Of a stretch of 16,966 bases of DNA, positions 6,069 through 13,288 are shown piece after piece. The notes under the pieces are model-generated. The model was not told the origin of the DNA, ran no database searches, and worked only from the letters and a program-made list of their open reading frames with translations. Position 1 is the first letter of the stretch. Each line of letters opens with the position of its first letter. This DNA comes from JBPCPM01 sp050999155 (lineage in GTDB: Bacteria > Actinomycetota > Thermoleophilia > Solirubrobacterales > 70-9): the NCBI GenBank assembly GCA_050999155.1, contig JBPCPM010000029.1, positions 1 through 16,966 on the forward strand, written 5' to 3'. Made by a program: the position numbers and the translations under genes.

Positions 6069-6970
6069 GATGGGCCCGGGCGGGATGCAGGGACAGCCGC
6101 CTGCCCCAATGCGGTGCTGACCGCTCCGGCGACGACCGCGGCGAAGATCCCCAGGGCACCGGCTCCGACGAAGAATGTCGTGTGCAGGCGACCGTAGTCC
6201 ACGAGTTCCGGCCGCGTGGCGATGAGCCCCGCCCCCACCGCGAGGCCTCCGACCAGCAGGATGCCGCCGGCCAGCCCGAGCCCCCAGCGCATACCCGATA
6301 GAGGCCGCCCCCCATCGGACTCGATCAGGGCACCGGGGCCCACGAGGGCGACGGCGATCGCCGTCCACGCAGCCGCCATGAGATACCCGCCGGCGACATC
6401 GCTGGGAAAGTGCCAACCCAGGGCAACCATTCCTCCACCGACGAGGGCTGCGTAGCCGGCGCCGGCTGCGGCAACGACGGGCCGCCACCGGTGCGGAGCG
6501 CCAAGCAGCAGCGACAGCGCAAGGGACATCGACACCGTCGCGTGGCCCGACGGGAATGCATCGTGGTGGGGAAACCGCAGAGCGTCCCCGCCGGTGGGAT
6601 CGAGATTGCCGAGCAGCGGCTTGAGGACCTGGGTCCCCAGGTTGGCACCGACGAGGAGGATCACGATCGCGACGGCCAGGCGCCCGCGCCGCCGCACCAG
6701 CGCGAGCCCGAGCGCCGCGAGCCCGAAGAACAGCAGCGAGCCGCGATCGATGGTGGTCACGATCGCCTCGGTCGCCTCCTGTACCCGAGGCAGGCTGGCC
6801 GACTCCCCGTACTTGAGGATCCCCGCCTCGTCGACGTCGCGTCCGGCATGAGTACCCAGCGCCACGAGGTACACCGCGCCCAACAGCACGGCCATCACGG
6901 CGGCGAAGGCCATCCAGGTGGATCTGCGCGCGAGCAAGCTCACCCCGGGATTGTCGCGCAGCAGCCACAC
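6065..6970 (-). CDS. PAP2-superfamily membrane protein with altered catalytic motifs
   Basis: A 301-residue integral membrane protein with about seven hydrophobic segments. PAP2 enzymes hydrolyse lipid phosphates such as undecaprenyl diphosphate. The central PSGHA motif (140-144) and the later H187 and D191 (GWHFPSD) are present. However, the first motif K-x6-RP reads K117-x6-D124-P125, and the SR before the second His reads G180-M181, so both phosphate-binding arginines are replaced. Residues 1-12 are a short cytoplasmic lead. I chose the GTG at 6970 (GGAGG a few bases upstream); GTG 6943 and ATG 6913 are alternatives. A longer frame would run into the mutase gene on the other strand and is unlikely. 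The 4-bp overlap with the glycosyltransferase suggests joint work on a lipid-linked glycan. Confidence 0.78.
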   Translation of the reverse strand: MWLLRDNPGVSLLARRSTWMAFAAVMAVLLGAVYLVALGTHAGRDVDEAGILKYGESASLPRVQEATEAIVTTIDRGSLLFFGLAALGLALVRRRGRLAVAIVILLVGANLGTQVLKPLLGNLDPTGGDALRFPHHDAFPSGHATVSMSLALSLLLGAPHRWRPVVAAAGAGYAALVGGGMVALGWHFPSDVAGGYLMAAAWTAIAVALVGPGALIESDGGRPLSGMRWGLGLAGGILLVGGLAVGAGLIATRPELVDYGRLHTTFFVGAGALGIFAAVVAGAVSTALGQAAVPASRPGPS

Positions 6971-7013
6971 CGGCCTCCGCCCGCGCCGATCGTCGTGCTG
7001 CGAGCGGCACCCG

Positions 7014-7019
7014 TATCCT
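7014..7019 (+). promoter_or_regulatory. -10 hexamer TATCCT of the methylmalonyl-CoA mutase gene
   Basis: TATCCT is followed by nine bases and ATG at 7029. No Shine-Dalgarno lies between them. The spacing suggests a leaderless or nearly leaderless message. Confidence 0.55.
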
Positions 7020-7028
7020 TTGCCCTCG

Positions 7029-8747
7029 ATGGCCGCAACCCCCGACGCCAAGGAGCAGGGCCCCGGCGACGACCCGACCTCCGCCGAAGGGTCCGAACCC
7101 TCCCCCGCCCCGTCGACCCCGGCCGTCGACGAGTCGCTGTCGCGGTCGATCGCTCCCGTCGTCGGCCCCGACGACGACAGAGTCTTCACCGACTCGGGCA
7201 TCCAGATCCAGCCGGTCTACGACGAGTCCGACGTGGCCGACGAGCTGCACGACCGCCTCGGCGAGCCCGGGTCCTACCCATTCACGCGCGGAATCCACGA
7301 CGGGATGTACCGGGACCGCCTGTGGACGATGCGCCAGTACGCGGGGTTTGCCAGCGCCGAGGACACCAACGAGCGCTACCGCTACCTGATCGAGCACGGC
7401 TCGACGGGCCTGTCGATGGCCTTCGACCTGCCAACCCAGCTGGGCCGCGACTCCGACGACCCGCTGTGTGAGGGCGAGGTCGGCCGCACCGGGGTGCCGA
7501 TCGACACGATCGAGGACATGCGGATCTGCTTCGACCAGATCCCCCTCGACGGCGTCTCGACGTCGATGACGATCAATGCTCCTGCCGCGATGTTGCTGTT
7601 GCTGTACGAACTCGTCGGCGAAGAGCAGGGCGTGCCGGCGGAGAAGCTCCGTGGAACCGTGCAAAACGATGTCCTCAAAGAGTACATCGCGCGCGGCAAC
7701 TACATCTATCCACCCGAGCCCACGATGCGGCTGACCACCGACATCTTCGAATACTGCCAAGAGCACGTGCCGCAGTGGAACACCATCTCGATCTCCGGCT
7801 ACCACATCCGTGAGAAGGGCTGTTCGGCCGTGCAGGAGGTCGCCTTTACGTTGTCGAACGCGATCGCCTACGTGGAGGCGGCCCTGGAGCGAGGTCTCGC
7901 CATCGATGACTTCGCCCCCCGCCTTGCCTTCTTTTTCAACGGCCACAACAACGTCTTCCAGGAGGTCGCGAAGTTCCGGGCGGTCCGGCGGATGTGGGCC
8001 AGGATCATGAGCGAGCGTTTCGGCGCCGAATCCGAGCGCTCGAAGATGATCCGGTTCCACACGCAGACCGGCGGTGTGACCCTCACCGCCCAGCAGCCGG
8101 AGGTCAACATCGTGCGCGTCGCGCTGCAGGGCTTTGCCGCCGTGTGCGGGGGCACCCAGTCACTGCATACCAACGGCTTCGACGAAGCGCTCGCCCTGCC
8201 CACCGAGCGCTCGGCACGGATCGCGTTGCGTACCCAACAGGTGATCGCCGCCGAGTCCGGAGCCGCCGACGCCGTTGACCCGTTTGCCGGTTCGTACTTC
8301 GTCGAGTCGCTGACCGACGAGATCGAGGAGCGATCCTGGGAGCTGATCGAGAAGGTCGGCGAGTTGGGGGGATCGACCCAGGCGCTGGACTTCATCCAGA
8401 AAGAGATCGAGGAGTCGGCCTTCTCCTACGAGCAGCGCTACAAGGTCAAGCAGGACATCGTGGTCGGCGTCAACGAGTACGTCACCGACGAGGTCGAGGA
8501 TGTCGAGATCCTTCGCGTCGACGCCGAGGCCGAGCAGCGCCAGCTCGATCGCCTCGAGAAGTCCAAGGCCGACCGCGACCAGGACGCCGTCGACAGCACG
8601 CTCGCAGAGCTCAAGCAGGCCGCCGAGGGCGACGAGAACCTCCTGTACCCGATCAAGGAGGCGCTGCGGGCCGGCGCGTCGATCGGCGAGACGTGCAACG
8701 TCATGCGTGAGGTGTTCGGCGAATACCGCGGCGGCGCGTTCTTCTAG
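7029..8747 (+). CDS. Methylmalonyl-CoA mutase, large (catalytic) subunit without B12 domain
   Basis: 572 residues; it isomerises (R)-methylmalonyl-CoA to succinyl-CoA by a radical mechanism with adenosylcobalamin. The chain holds only the TIM-barrel substrate domain (about 55-570) and lacks the DxHxxG cobalamin-binding domain, like separately encoded large subunits, so a small B12-binding partner must lie elsewhere. Y104 (MRQYAGF), R222 (EYIARGNYIYPP) and H259 (SISGYHI) are spaced exactly as Tyr89, Arg207 and His244 of the Propionibacterium enzyme. Isobutyryl-CoA mutases have Phe and Gln at the first two, so methylmalonyl-CoA is the likely substrate. Residues 1-45 are acidic, Pro-rich and not part of the fold. 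The ATG is chosen because of the -10 just upstream. The HD-GYP-like gene follows 38 bp downstream. Confidence 0.93.
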   Translation: MAATPDAKEQGPGDDPTSAEGSEPSPAPSTPAVDESLSRSIAPVVGPDDDRVFTDSGIQIQPVYDESDVADELHDRLGEPGSYPFTRGIHDGMYRDRLWTMRQYAGFASAEDTNERYRYLIEHGSTGLSMAFDLPTQLGRDSDDPLCEGEVGRTGVPIDTIEDMRICFDQIPLDGVSTSMTINAPAAMLLLLYELVGEEQGVPAEKLRGTVQNDVLKEYIARGNYIYPPEPTMRLTTDIFEYCQEHVPQWNTISISGYHIREKGCSAVQEVAFTLSNAIAYVEAALERGLAIDDFAPRLAFFFNGHNNVFQEVAKFRAVRRMWARIMSERFGAESERSKMIRFHTQTGGVTLTAQQPEVNIVRVALQGFAAVCGGTQSLHTNGFDEALALPTERSARIALRTQQVIAAESGAADAVDPFAGSYFVESLTDEIEERSWELIEKVGELGGSTQALDFIQKEIEESAFSYEQRYKVKQDIVVGVNEYVTDEVEDVEILRVDAEAEQRQLDRLEKSKADRDQDAVDSTLAELKQAAEGDENLLYPIKEALRAGASIGETCNVMREVFGEYRGGAFF

Positions 8748-8785
8748 CGCCGACGAACGAATCCGACCCCAACAGTCCGGCATCG

Positions 8786-9502
8786 ATGACCGACCACGAG
8801 TCCACCATCAGCCCCTCCGAGCTCCACGAGCGTGTCGAGCCCTTGCTCGGGGCGCTCGAGACGCACGACCCCGGAGCACGGGAGCATGCAACGCAGTGCT
8901 CGGAAGCCGCCGTGGCCATGGCGTTCGCCCTGTCGCTTCCCATGCAGGACTGCCTGCTGATCGGGGCGGCGGCGCGCGTCCACGAAGCCGGGAACATCTA
9001 CCTCCTGCGCGAGGACGTCCACGCAGGCCACGGATCCGAACCCGACACCCGCGCCGGCGTGGTCCCCGACAAGACCCTGGCGGCCCGACGCGCCCGACGC
9101 GCCCGGAAACGGCGTCCCTGGCGTCGGGGACCGCAGTCCGCCGACGTGGATGCAGCAGGAGATGTCGCGGCGCTGCCCCGAACCAGCCGCGACGAGTACG
9201 TGGTCGAGACTTCCCGCGAGCTCGTTGTCGGCGCCGGTCTTCCCCGGAAGGCAGGGGACTGGGTGCTGCACCATCGCGAGCGCTTCGATGGACGCGGTGG
9301 CCCCGACGGGCTGGCCGGCGAGCAGATCCCCCTGCAGGCGCGGATCATCGCGGTGGGGTGCGCCTTCGCCGATCTGCGAATCGGCCGGGCCGGCGTCGAG
9401 CCGCTCCCGGCTGCCGAGGCTGTCCAAGAGCTTCGGAAGCGCGCAGGAGGGTGGGTCGATCCGGCAGTCGTCGAAGCGCTCGCCGCCAGCGCTCAGCTCT
9501 GA
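8786..9502 (+). CDS. Degenerate HD-GYP domain protein
   Basis: 238 residues related to HD-GYP phosphodiesterases, which break down cyclic di-GMP. The fold is recognisable: AARVHEAGN (63-70) stands for the usual HD.GK, and HHRERFDGRGGPDGLAGEQI (162-181) for HHE..DG.GYP..L.G..I, followed by ARIIAVGCAFADL for the usual I.VAD.YDAL. Key residues are lost: HD is H66-E67, GYP is GGP, and the Asp in the last motif is replaced by Gly/Cys. A basic insert (about 99-114) separates the halves. It is probably not a normal phosphodiesterase and may bind a nucleotide or a partner protein. It lies 38 bp after the mutase gene and probably shares its transcript; its 3' end overlaps the convergent transporter gene by 10 bp. 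Confidence 0.72.
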   Translation: MTDHESTISPSELHERVEPLLGALETHDPGAREHATQCSEAAVAMAFALSLPMQDCLLIGAAARVHEAGNIYLLREDVHAGHGSEPDTRAGVVPDKTLAARRARRARKRRPWRRGPQSADVDAAGDVAALPRTSRDEYVVETSRELVVGAGLPRKAGDWVLHHRERFDGRGGPDGLAGEQIPLQARIIAVGCAFADLRIGRAGVEPLPAAEAVQELRKRAGGWVDPAVVEALAASAQL

Positions 9503-10764
9503 GCTGACCGCGAGGGTCCCGGCATCTGGGCAAGCGGCTGCGAGGAGCGCCCGCGAGGTCCTCGCCACCCACCGCCGCGCGCGACCAGCGCCGGCCACAG
9601 CCCGCCGATCACGTGCAGCAGGCCGGCCAGCACGAGCAGGCCCGTGACTCCAACTGAGGAAAGCAGGAGACCCCCCGCGGCCGACCCGCAGGCGAAGGCC
9701 GAGACCTTCAAGCTCGTCGACGTGGTGAAGACCTGGCCGCGCAGCTCCGACGGCGTCTGGCGCTGCCGCACGCCGAAGCTCGCGGCGAGGCCGGGACCGT
9801 AGAACAGACCGGCGAGGGTCACGACCACGAACGCCGCGATGATCGACGGGGTGGCAGCGACCAGGGCGAGAACCAGACCCGACGCGATCAGCGAGCCGGC
9901 GACGATGGCAACCGTCGGGCGCTTGGTCTCCAGCCGAGGCGATGCCAGATTCCCGGCCAGCGACCCCGCGGCGAACGAGGCCCACACGAACCCGAGAAGC
10001 TGTTCAGGCGCCCCGAAGCGGCCCGTGACCAAGGCCGGAAAGGCCACGATGAGCAGTCCCCGTCCCGCCATGGCCACGGCCGCGCCGAACGTCACGGCCC
10101 GAAGCGACGGTGTGTCCGCCAGATGGCGCAACCCCCGCCGAACATGGTCCATGGTGGAGCCGGCGCGCCCGGGACCGTCACGGGACGGGAGTGGCATGGC
10201 CGCGACGAGAACCAGAGCTGCGGCCTTGATCGCGAGCTGCACGCCGACGGCGATCGCCGGCGAAGCCAGCCCGACCACGACCCCCGCGAGCGCCGGGCCC
10301 AGAACGATCGCCAGGTTGATTCCCGCTCCTTCGAGCGCGTTTGCCCTCGAGAGAGCGCGCTGGGGCACCACGGCGGGCACGAGGGCTGTGAAACCGGCAG
10401 CCGAGAGAGGGTATGTGAGGCCGGCCAGCAGGGCCGCCACGACGATGAGTCCCGGTGCATCGAGAGCGCCTGCGGTGAGGATGCCGATCAGGCTCAGGCA
10501 GGCCAGTACCTGGTCGGCGACAAGAGGCCATTCGCGGTGACGAAGACGGTCCTGCCATGCGCCGAGCACCGGGCCGGTGAGGATCGCGGGAAAGGTCAGG
10601 GCGGCGATCGTGAGGCCTGCCAGAGCGCCGCTCTGGGACTGGTCGAGCACGTACAACACCACGCCGACCGGGGCCATCTCATTGCCCAGGCGCGCAAGCA
10701 GCGCGGCGCCGATCAAGCGCCGGAACGCGCGATGACCAGAGATCAACGACAGGGCGCCGGGCAC
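9493..10764 (-). CDS. Major facilitator superfamily transporter
   Basis: A 423-residue membrane protein with about twelve hydrophobic segments in two halves, separated by a hydrophilic loop (around PLPSRDGPGRAGS). GAWQDRLRHREW between the second and third segments is the MFS signature loop (GxxxDRxGRR type). It resembles MFS exporters of the enterobactin-exporter/DUF894 type, often drug or metabolite efflux pumps; the substrate cannot be read from the sequence. I chose the GTG at 10764, just before the first hydrophobic segment; a longer frame upstream is Arg-rich and overlaps the divergent methyltransferase start. No clear -10 close to the start was seen, unlike most neighbours. The last 20 residues are polar, and the stop overlaps the end of the HD-GYP gene on the opposite strand. 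Confidence 0.87.
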   Translation of the reverse strand: MPGALSLISGHRAFRRLIGAALLARLGNEMAPVGVVLYVLDQSQSGALAGLTIAALTFPAILTGPVLGAWQDRLRHREWPLVADQVLACLSLIGILTAGALDAPGLIVVAALLAGLTYPLSAAGFTALVPAVVPQRALSRANALEGAGINLAIVLGPALAGVVVGLASPAIAVGVQLAIKAAALVLVAAMPLPSRDGPGRAGSTMDHVRRGLRHLADTPSLRAVTFGAAVAMAGRGLLIVAFPALVTGRFGAPEQLLGFVWASFAAGSLAGNLASPRLETKRPTVAIVAGSLIASGLVLALVAATPSIIAAFVVVTLAGLFYGPGLAASFGVRQRQTPSELRGQVFTTSTSLKVSAFACGSAAGGLLLSSVGVTGLLVLAGLLHVIGGLWPALVARGGGWRGPRGRSSQPLAQMPGPSRSAQS

Positions 10765-10839
10765 GGCACCATCTTCACAGCGCCGGCCGGGTGGGCTTGG
10801 GACCGAGACCCGCGACCGCGCTGGGCAGGCGCGCGCGAC

Positions 10840-10845
10840 TAGACT
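10840..10845 (+). promoter_or_regulatory. -10 hexamer TAGACT of the methyltransferase gene
   Basis: TAGACT is followed by nine bases and ATG at 10855, with no Shine-Dalgarno. It lies in the 90-bp divergent gap with the transporter. Confidence 0.5.
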
Positions 10846-10854
10846 GGCGGGCGC

Positions 10855-11562
10855 ATGGGCCACCGATGGTCACCGTCGCGCGCCCTGTGGTGGGCGACCC
10901 TGCGAGCGGCTCGGACCCGGCGCCGGTTGCAGGGCGGCAGCGCGGAGAACGCCGAGCAGATGATCGCCGCGCACGCGCCCGGGGGCTCGTTTGCCGACAT
11001 CGGCTGCATGTGGAACATCCACGGCCGCCGGGCCTTCTACGCCGCGGACTGCGGCGCAACAGACGTCGTCGGCATGGATGTGATGGGGCCGACCCCGCAA
11101 TTTCAGGCCGAGCAGGCGAGCAGGGAACGGCCGATCCGCTTCGTCCAAGGCGATGTCCACGACCCGGCCACCGTCGCGAAGGCCGGGGTCGTCGACACCG
11201 TCTTCAGCGCCGGGCTGCTCTACCACGCTCCCCACCCAGTCCTCACGCTCCAGCGCCTGCGCGAGATGTGCGGGAAGACGCTGCTCCTGTGGACCGCCAC
11301 GATCCCCGAACTCCCCGGGACCCCCAACGGGTGCGTCTTCTTCCCGGCCTTGCCGCCAGACGAGCGGCAGATGTACTCCTCCATGTGGCCGGGCACGCAG
11401 GTCGGCCTCTCCGAGGCGTTCGACCGCGACCAGGGCTACGCGAACTGGTGGTGGGGACTGACGCCCTCCGCCGTCGTGTCCATGCTCGACGCTGCCGGTT
11501 TTCGGATCCAGCAGCACGTCGATCAGCCCTACACGTCGGCGTTCGTGGCCCACCCGCGCTGA
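10855..11562 (+). CDS. Class I SAM-dependent methyltransferase
   Basis: 235 residues with a Rossmann-like methyltransferase core. Motif I is SFADIGCMWNIHG (45-57); the acidic end of strand 2 is VVGMDVM (D75); IRFVQGDVHD (95-103) is the motif III-type acidic loop; DTVFSAGLLYHAPHP (114-128) is motif IV. The GLLYHAPHP signature is like that of the CmoB/DUF1698 group, which acts on small molecules or tRNA wobble bases, but the protein lacks the extra domains of CmoB. The C-terminal part (YANWWWGLTPSAVVSMLDAAGF) is a normal lid/end of such enzymes. The substrate is unknown. It diverges from the transporter and is followed 30 bp later by the carboxylase beta gene, which has its own -10. Confidence 0.82.
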   Translation: MGHRWSPSRALWWATLRAARTRRRLQGGSAENAEQMIAAHAPGGSFADIGCMWNIHGRRAFYAADCGATDVVGMDVMGPTPQFQAEQASRERPIRFVQGDVHDPATVAKAGVVDTVFSAGLLYHAPHPVLTLQRLREMCGKTLLLWTATIPELPGTPNGCVFFPALPPDERQMYSSMWPGTQVGLSEAFDRDQGYANWWWGLTPSAVVSMLDAAGFRIQQHVDQPYTSAFVAHPR

Positions 11563-11576
11563 CGAGGCTCGGCCGG

Positions 11577-11582
11577 TAGGCT
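11577..11582 (+). promoter_or_regulatory. -10 hexamer TAGGCT of the propionyl-CoA carboxylase beta gene
   Basis: TAGGCT, ten bases before the ATG at 11593, lies in the 30-bp gap after the methyltransferase. No Shine-Dalgarno is seen before the ATG. Confidence 0.5.
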
Positions 11583-11592
11583 TCCCCGCCCG

Positions 11593-13161
11593 ATGCGCCA
11601 GAAGAGTCCCGAGACCCGCGAGGAGAAGTTCGCCCACCTCGAGGAGCTGCGTGAGGCAGCCATCCACTCCTCGTCGGAGAAGGCGGTCGAAAAGCAGCAC
11701 GCCAAGGGCAAGCTCACCGCCCGCGAGCGCATCGACAAGTTGCTCGACCCCGGCAGCTTCGAGGAGCTCGACACGTTCGTGCGCCACCGCACGCACGACT
11801 TCGAGATGCAAAAGAACCGTCCCTACGCCGACGCCGTGGTCACCGGCCACGGGACGATCGACGGACGGGTCGTGTTCGTGTTCAGCCAGGACTTCACCGT
11901 CTTCGGCGGCTCGCTGGGCGAGGTGATGGCCGAGAAGATGTGCAAGATCATGGACCTGGCCGCCAATGCCGGCGCACCCGTGATCGGGATCAACGATTCC
12001 GGCGGCGCCCGGATCCAGGAGGGCGTCGTCTCCCTGGGCGCCTACGGCGACGTGTTCGTGCGCAACGTCCAGTGCTCGGGGGTCATCCCGCAGATCTCCC
12101 TGATCATGGGTCCCTGCGCGGGCGGCGCCGTGTACTCGCCGGCCATGACCGACTTCATCTTCATGGTCAAGGAGACCTCGCACATGTTCATCACCGGCCC
12201 CGAGGTGATCAAGACGGTCACCGGCGAGGAGGTCGAGTTCGAGGATCTCGGCGGGGCGATGAGCCACAACTCCAAGTCCGGCGTCGCGCACTTCGCCGCC
12301 GACGACGAGGAGCAGTGCCTCGAGGACTGCCGCTACCTCGTCGGCTTCTTGCCGCAGAACAACCTCGAGCCGCCGCCCCACGTCGAGCCCTACGACGACC
12401 CCGACCGCGAGGACCCCGAGCTCGACGAGCTGGTCCCGGCCGACCCGCAGAAGCCCTACGACATGCGCGACCTCGTCTCGCGGATCGTCGACGACGGCGA
12501 GTTCTTCGAGGTCCACGAGCACTTCGCCCGCAACATCGTCTGCGGCTTCTCGCGCCTGGACGGGCTCTCGGTCGGCGTCGTCGGCAACCAGCCCGCCCAC
12601 CTGGCCGGCGTGCTGGACATCGACGCCGCCGAGAAGGCGGCGCGGTTCGTGCGCACCTGCGACGCCTTCAACATCCCCATCCTCACCTTCACCGATGTCC
12701 CCGGGTTTTTGCCCGGCACCGACCAGGAGTGGGGCGGGATCATCCGCCGCGGCGCCAAGCTGCTGTACGCCTACACCGAGGCGACCGTGCCGAAGCTGAC
12801 CGTGGTCACCCGCAAGGCCTACGGCGGCGCGTATGACGTCATGGCCTCCAAGCACATGCTCGCCGACTACAACGTCGCCTGGCCGACCGCTGAGATCGCG
12901 GTCATGGGGCCTGAAGGCGCGGTCAACATCATCTACCGCAAGGACATCGAGCAGTCCCCCACCCCCGACGAGCGCCGCCAGAAGCTCATCGACGACTACA
13001 AGGCGCACTTCGCGAACCCCTACTCGGCGGCCGAGCGCGGCTACATCGACGACGTGATCAAGCCGAGCACGACGCGGCCGAAGCTGATCCGGGCCCTGCG
13101 CGCGCTGCAGTCCAAGCGCGTCGAGCAGCCCAAGCGCAAGCACGGCAACATCCCGCTGTAG
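11593..13161 (+). CDS. pccB: Propionyl-CoA carboxylase, beta (carboxyltransferase) subunit
   Basis: 522 residues; it moves the carboxyl group from biotin (on a separate alpha subunit) to propionyl-CoA, giving methylmalonyl-CoA. The N-terminal carboxyltransferase half (about 30-270) has KGKLTARERIDKLLDPGSF, the oxyanion segment INDSGGARIQEG and MGPCAGGAVYSPAMTDF. The C-terminal half (about 285-510) has TFTDVPGFLPGTDQEWGGI and VTRKAYGGAYDVM. D415 in GGAYDVM corresponds to Asp422 of Streptomyces PccB, which favours propionyl-CoA over acetyl-CoA. Length and order are normal for the family. The product would feed the methylmalonyl-CoA mutase encoded 2.8 kb upstream on the same strand. The alpha subunit and the methylmalonyl-CoA epimerase are not in the window. 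Confidence 0.95.
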   Translation: MRQKSPETREEKFAHLEELREAAIHSSSEKAVEKQHAKGKLTARERIDKLLDPGSFEELDTFVRHRTHDFEMQKNRPYADAVVTGHGTIDGRVVFVFSQDFTVFGGSLGEVMAEKMCKIMDLAANAGAPVIGINDSGGARIQEGVVSLGAYGDVFVRNVQCSGVIPQISLIMGPCAGGAVYSPAMTDFIFMVKETSHMFITGPEVIKTVTGEEVEFEDLGGAMSHNSKSGVAHFAADDEEQCLEDCRYLVGFLPQNNLEPPPHVEPYDDPDREDPELDELVPADPQKPYDMRDLVSRIVDDGEFFEVHEHFARNIVCGFSRLDGLSVGVVGNQPAHLAGVLDIDAAEKAARFVRTCDAFNIPILTFTDVPGFLPGTDQEWGGIIRRGAKLLYAYTEATVPKLTVVTRKAYGGAYDVMASKHMLADYNVAWPTAEIAVMGPEGAVNIIYRKDIEQSPTPDERRQKLIDDYKAHFANPYSAAERGYIDDVIKPSTTRPKLIRALRALQSKRVEQPKRKHGNIPL

Positions 13162-13180
13162 CGGGGCTCGACGGCCGAAC

Positions 13181-13202
13181 GTTCACCGGACGTTCACCCG
13201 GC
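13181..13202 (+). promoter_or_regulatory. PHO-box-like direct repeat (candidate PhoP site)
   Basis: Two adjacent 11-nt units, GTTCACCGGAC and GTTCACCCGGC, agree at all of GTTCACC. This is the form of the PhoP-binding PHO box known in Streptomyces. The element ends 16 bases before TAGCGT, so the second unit covers the -35 region, as in phosphate-activated promoters. The gene downstream encodes a secreted phosphodiesterase. Confidence 0.65.
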
Positions 13203-13218
13203 TCCAGCCGGCGACGCG

Positions 13219-13224
13219 TAGCGT
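13219..13224 (+). promoter_or_regulatory. -10 hexamer TAGCGT of the phosphodiesterase gene
   Basis: TAGCGT lies 16 bases after the PHO-box-like repeat. Transcription would start near 13231-13232, at an in-frame ATG (13232), or give a 57-base leader to the ATG at 13289, which has AGGAG ten bases upstream. Confidence 0.5.
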
Positions 13225-13288
13225 GGCCGCCATGGACATGACCGTTGAGGGTGGACGCGGCCCGCTCGGATACAGGAGACTCCGGGCG

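Noticed and set aside
6069..8060. A long open minus-strand frame of nearly 2 kb upstream of, and in frame with, the glycosyltransferase.
   Set aside because: It runs antisense to the PAP2 overlap region and to the well-recognised mutase gene. Its sequence is low-complexity (Arg/Gly/Val/Asp-rich) with no family motif; only the part from 6068 down is a glycosyltransferase.
10870..13143. A 757-codon minus-strand frame opposite the methyltransferase and carboxylase genes.
   Set aside because: It is the mirror of codon-biased GC-rich genes, Val/Gly/Asp/His-rich without any domain, while the plus strand encodes clear enzymes.
7029..13161. The mutase and carboxylase genes as one operon.
   Set aside because: A minus-strand transporter gene lies between them and the carboxylase has its own -10, so they share a pathway but not a transcript.
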